A stretch of DNA of 6,710 bases from assembly GCA_946408315.1 (NCBI GenBank), contig CAMJRV010000131.1, forward strand, positions 1 through 6,710, written 5' to 3'. Below the pieces are notes generated by a model. That model was not told the DNA's origin. It saw only the letters and a list, made by a program, of their open reading frames with translations, and did no database searches. Below are positions 5,564 through 6,710 of the stretch, one piece after another. The DNA is from an uncultured Bacillota bacterium (GTDB taxonomy: Bacteria; Bacillota; Clostridia; Peptostreptococcales; Anaerovoracaceae). Made by a program: the position numbers and the translations under genes. Every line of letters begins with the position of its first letter. Within the stretch, counting starts at the first letter, position 1.

Positions 5564-6184
5564 TTAAATAACTATGATGAACTGAACGACATGCAGCTTG
5601 ACGTCCTGAGAGAAATCGGCAATATCGGTGCAGGCAACGCAGCCACCGCCCTTGCTACCATTTTGGACGAAAAGGTTGAGATCAGCCTGCCGAAGGTAAG
5701 GATTACCGACTTTGACACGGCCATAAACGCATTGGGGGGCGCGGAGACCATGACGGTGGGCGTGCTCGTTAATTTTGACGGCGAGGCTCATGGAATGATC
5801 ATGTTTCTGCTCAACATGGAGGATGCAAAGGGCATTATGAGTATCCTCATTCAGGATGATGAAGAGGGGCAGAACGAGCCGCTGAGCGAGCTGAAGCTTT
5901 CCGCGATCAAAGAAATCGGAAACATCCTTGGCTCCTCTTATATCAATTCCATTTCCCAGCTTACAGGTTTGAAAATACATATTTCAATTCCTTATATTGC
6001 GATCGACATGGCCGGGGCGCTGATGAGCGTACCGATTATTGAATTTGGTTCAATCGGCGAGAAGGTTATGTTTATCGAAGAGGCGTTTTCAGCGGAGGAA
6101 AATAAATTGTCCAGCAATATTATCATGTTCGCTGAAATTGAGACGCTGAAAATAATAATGGAAAGATTAGGTCTTGAAATATGA
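5561..6184 (+). CDS. cheC: CheC, CheY-P phosphatase
   Basis: A 207-residue CheC (B. subtilis CheC is about 209). It removes phosphate from CheY-P and binds CheD in the receptor adaptation circuit. Both active-site motifs are present: REIGNIGAGNAATAL with E18 and N21, and KEIGNILGSSYINSISQLTG with E118 and N121. The presence of two Glu/Asn pairs separates CheC from CheX, and the absence of a CheY-binding extension or SpoA domain separates it from FliY. Between and after them lie the beta-strand halves of the pseudo-symmetric fold. The start is TTG (see the ribosome-binding-site entry). Its stop overlaps the cheD start as ATGA, a coupling often seen for these partner proteins. Confidence 0.95.
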   Translation: MLNNYDELNDMQLDVLREIGNIGAGNAATALATILDEKVEISLPKVRITDFDTAINALGGAETMTVGVLVNFDGEAHGMIMFLLNMEDAKGIMSILIQDDEEGQNEPLSELKLSAIKEIGNILGSSYINSISQLTGLKIHISIPYIAIDMAGALMSVPIIEFGSIGEKVMFIEEAFSAEENKLSSNIIMFAEIETLKIIMERLGLEI

Positions 6185-6669
6185 GTGATTTACTGGTCGT
6201 AGGAATTTCTGACTATAAACTGGCCAGACATCCCAACGTGATTGTTACCTATGCGCTCGGTTCCTGTGTGGGAATCTGTCTTTATGACAAACAGTCGAAA
6301 ATTGGCGGATTATCCCACATTATGCTCCCGGAAAGCAGCATGTTCAATAAAAATGATATCAATAGAATGAAATTTGCAGACACGGCTATCGTAGATTTGG
6401 TGCAGGAGCTGGCCAAGCTTGGAGCAGACCGGAGAAGGCTGACTGCCAAGATTGCCGGAGGGGCTCAGATGTTTGAAGTCCAGCCGGGGAGCCTGGTGGG
6501 GACCATCGGCGACAGAAATATCACCAGTGTGAAAAAGACCCTGCAAAGCCTCAGTATTCCTATTCTTGCCGAAGATACCGGATTGAACTACGGCAGGACC
6601 GTCTATTTTGATCTTGAGACCGGAATTATGAAGGTACAGGCCCTCAGCAAGGGTGTTCGGGAGTTTTGA
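6181..6669 (+). CDS. cheD: CheD, chemoreceptor glutamine deamidase
   Basis: A 162-residue CheD, of usual length. It deamidates glutamines on methyl-accepting chemotaxis receptors and activates CheC. The papain-like catalytic triad is visible: T23 and C29 in VTYALGSCVGICLYD, and H46 in GGLSHIMLP. These sit two residues later than Thr21, Cys27 and His44 of Thermotoga CheD. The conserved KIAGGAQMF (residues 90-98) and NYGRTVYFDLETG (136-148) segments are also present. ATG 6181 overlaps the cheC stop by 4 bp; only a weak AGG lies upstream, so translation is probably coupled to cheC. Confidence 0.96.
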   Translation: MSDLLVVGISDYKLARHPNVIVTYALGSCVGICLYDKQSKIGGLSHIMLPESSMFNKNDINRMKFADTAIVDLVQELAKLGADRRRLTAKIAGGAQMFEVQPGSLVGTIGDRNITSVKKTLQSLSIPILAEDTGLNYGRTVYFDLETGIMKVQALSKGVREF

Positions 6670-6683
6670 TGAGAACCTTAGCC

Positions 6684-6710
6684 TCAAGTTTTTTTGCTAA
6701 TAGCCGATAT
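6684..6710 (+). promoter_or_regulatory. Sigma-28 (FliA/SigD) dependent promoter at the window edge
   Basis: TCAAGTTT (6684-6691) matches the -35 consensus TAAAGTTT at 7 of 8. After exactly 11 nt, GCCGATAT (6703-6710) matches the Bacillus SigD -10 fully and the enteric GCCGATAA at 7 of 8. It lies 15 bp after cheD. Transcription would begin just outside the window, so the next gene is expected to be a late flagellar gene (for example flgM, a hook-filament gene or flagellin), under control of the sigma factor encoded at the window start. Confidence 0.8.

Noticed and set aside
6669..6710. Possible next gene starting with ATG 6669, overlapping the cheD stop, 14 codons open to the window edge, with GGGAG upstream
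   Set aside because: The peptide is not recognisable and the frame runs straight through a near-perfect sigma-28 promoter; more likely a chance open frame, though only downstream sequence can decide.

Overview
The window lies inside a flagellar/chemotaxis gene cluster of a low- to mid-GC Bacillota, most likely class Clostridia. The evidence is: strong AGGAGG-type ribosome-binding sites; the CheC + CheD adaptation pair, which enteric bacteria lack; a sigma-28 gene followed by two tandem FlgF/FlgG rod genes; and a ComFB-family protein. I cannot name the genus. All genes are on the + strand, and stop/start overlaps are common, as expected of one long motility operon. I see no tRNA, rRNA, CRISPR array, insertion sequence or phage gene.

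Layout: (1) 1-383, the 3' end of fliA (motility sigma factor), cut by the window edge. (2) 431-1198 and 1211-1960, tandem flagellar rod genes flgF-like and flgG-like. A GC-rich hairpin sits directly against the ribosome-binding site of the first. (3) 1961-2158, a 198-bp AT-rich gap, the only sizeable intergenic region. It holds an 8-bp inverted repeat, an extended -10 promoter candidate and a predicted 49-nt stem-loop upstream of the next gene. (4) 2159-3574, fapA (DUF342). (5) 3615-4247, a PilZ/YcgR-like protein. (6) 4240-5028, a ParA/Soj-type ATPase. (7) 5009-5551, a ComFB-domain protein with a charged N-terminal extension. (8) 5561-6184 cheC and (9) 6181-6669 cheD. (10) The last 27 bases, 6684-6710, match a sigma-28 (FliA/SigD) promoter almost perfectly and point to a late flagellar gene just beyond the window.

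How they fit together: FliA turns on late motility genes; FlgF and FlgG build the rod; FapA is a flagellar assembly/localisation factor; CheC and CheD adjust CheY-P and receptor state. The unusual part is the block between FapA and CheC. There a ParA-type positioning ATPase overlaps on its 5' side a PilZ gene (a c-di-GMP-binding fold) and on its 3' side a ComFB gene (a family reported to bind cyclic dinucleotides). My inference, not shown by the sequence, is a second-messenger-tuned positioning or braking module for the flagellum or chemoreceptor array.
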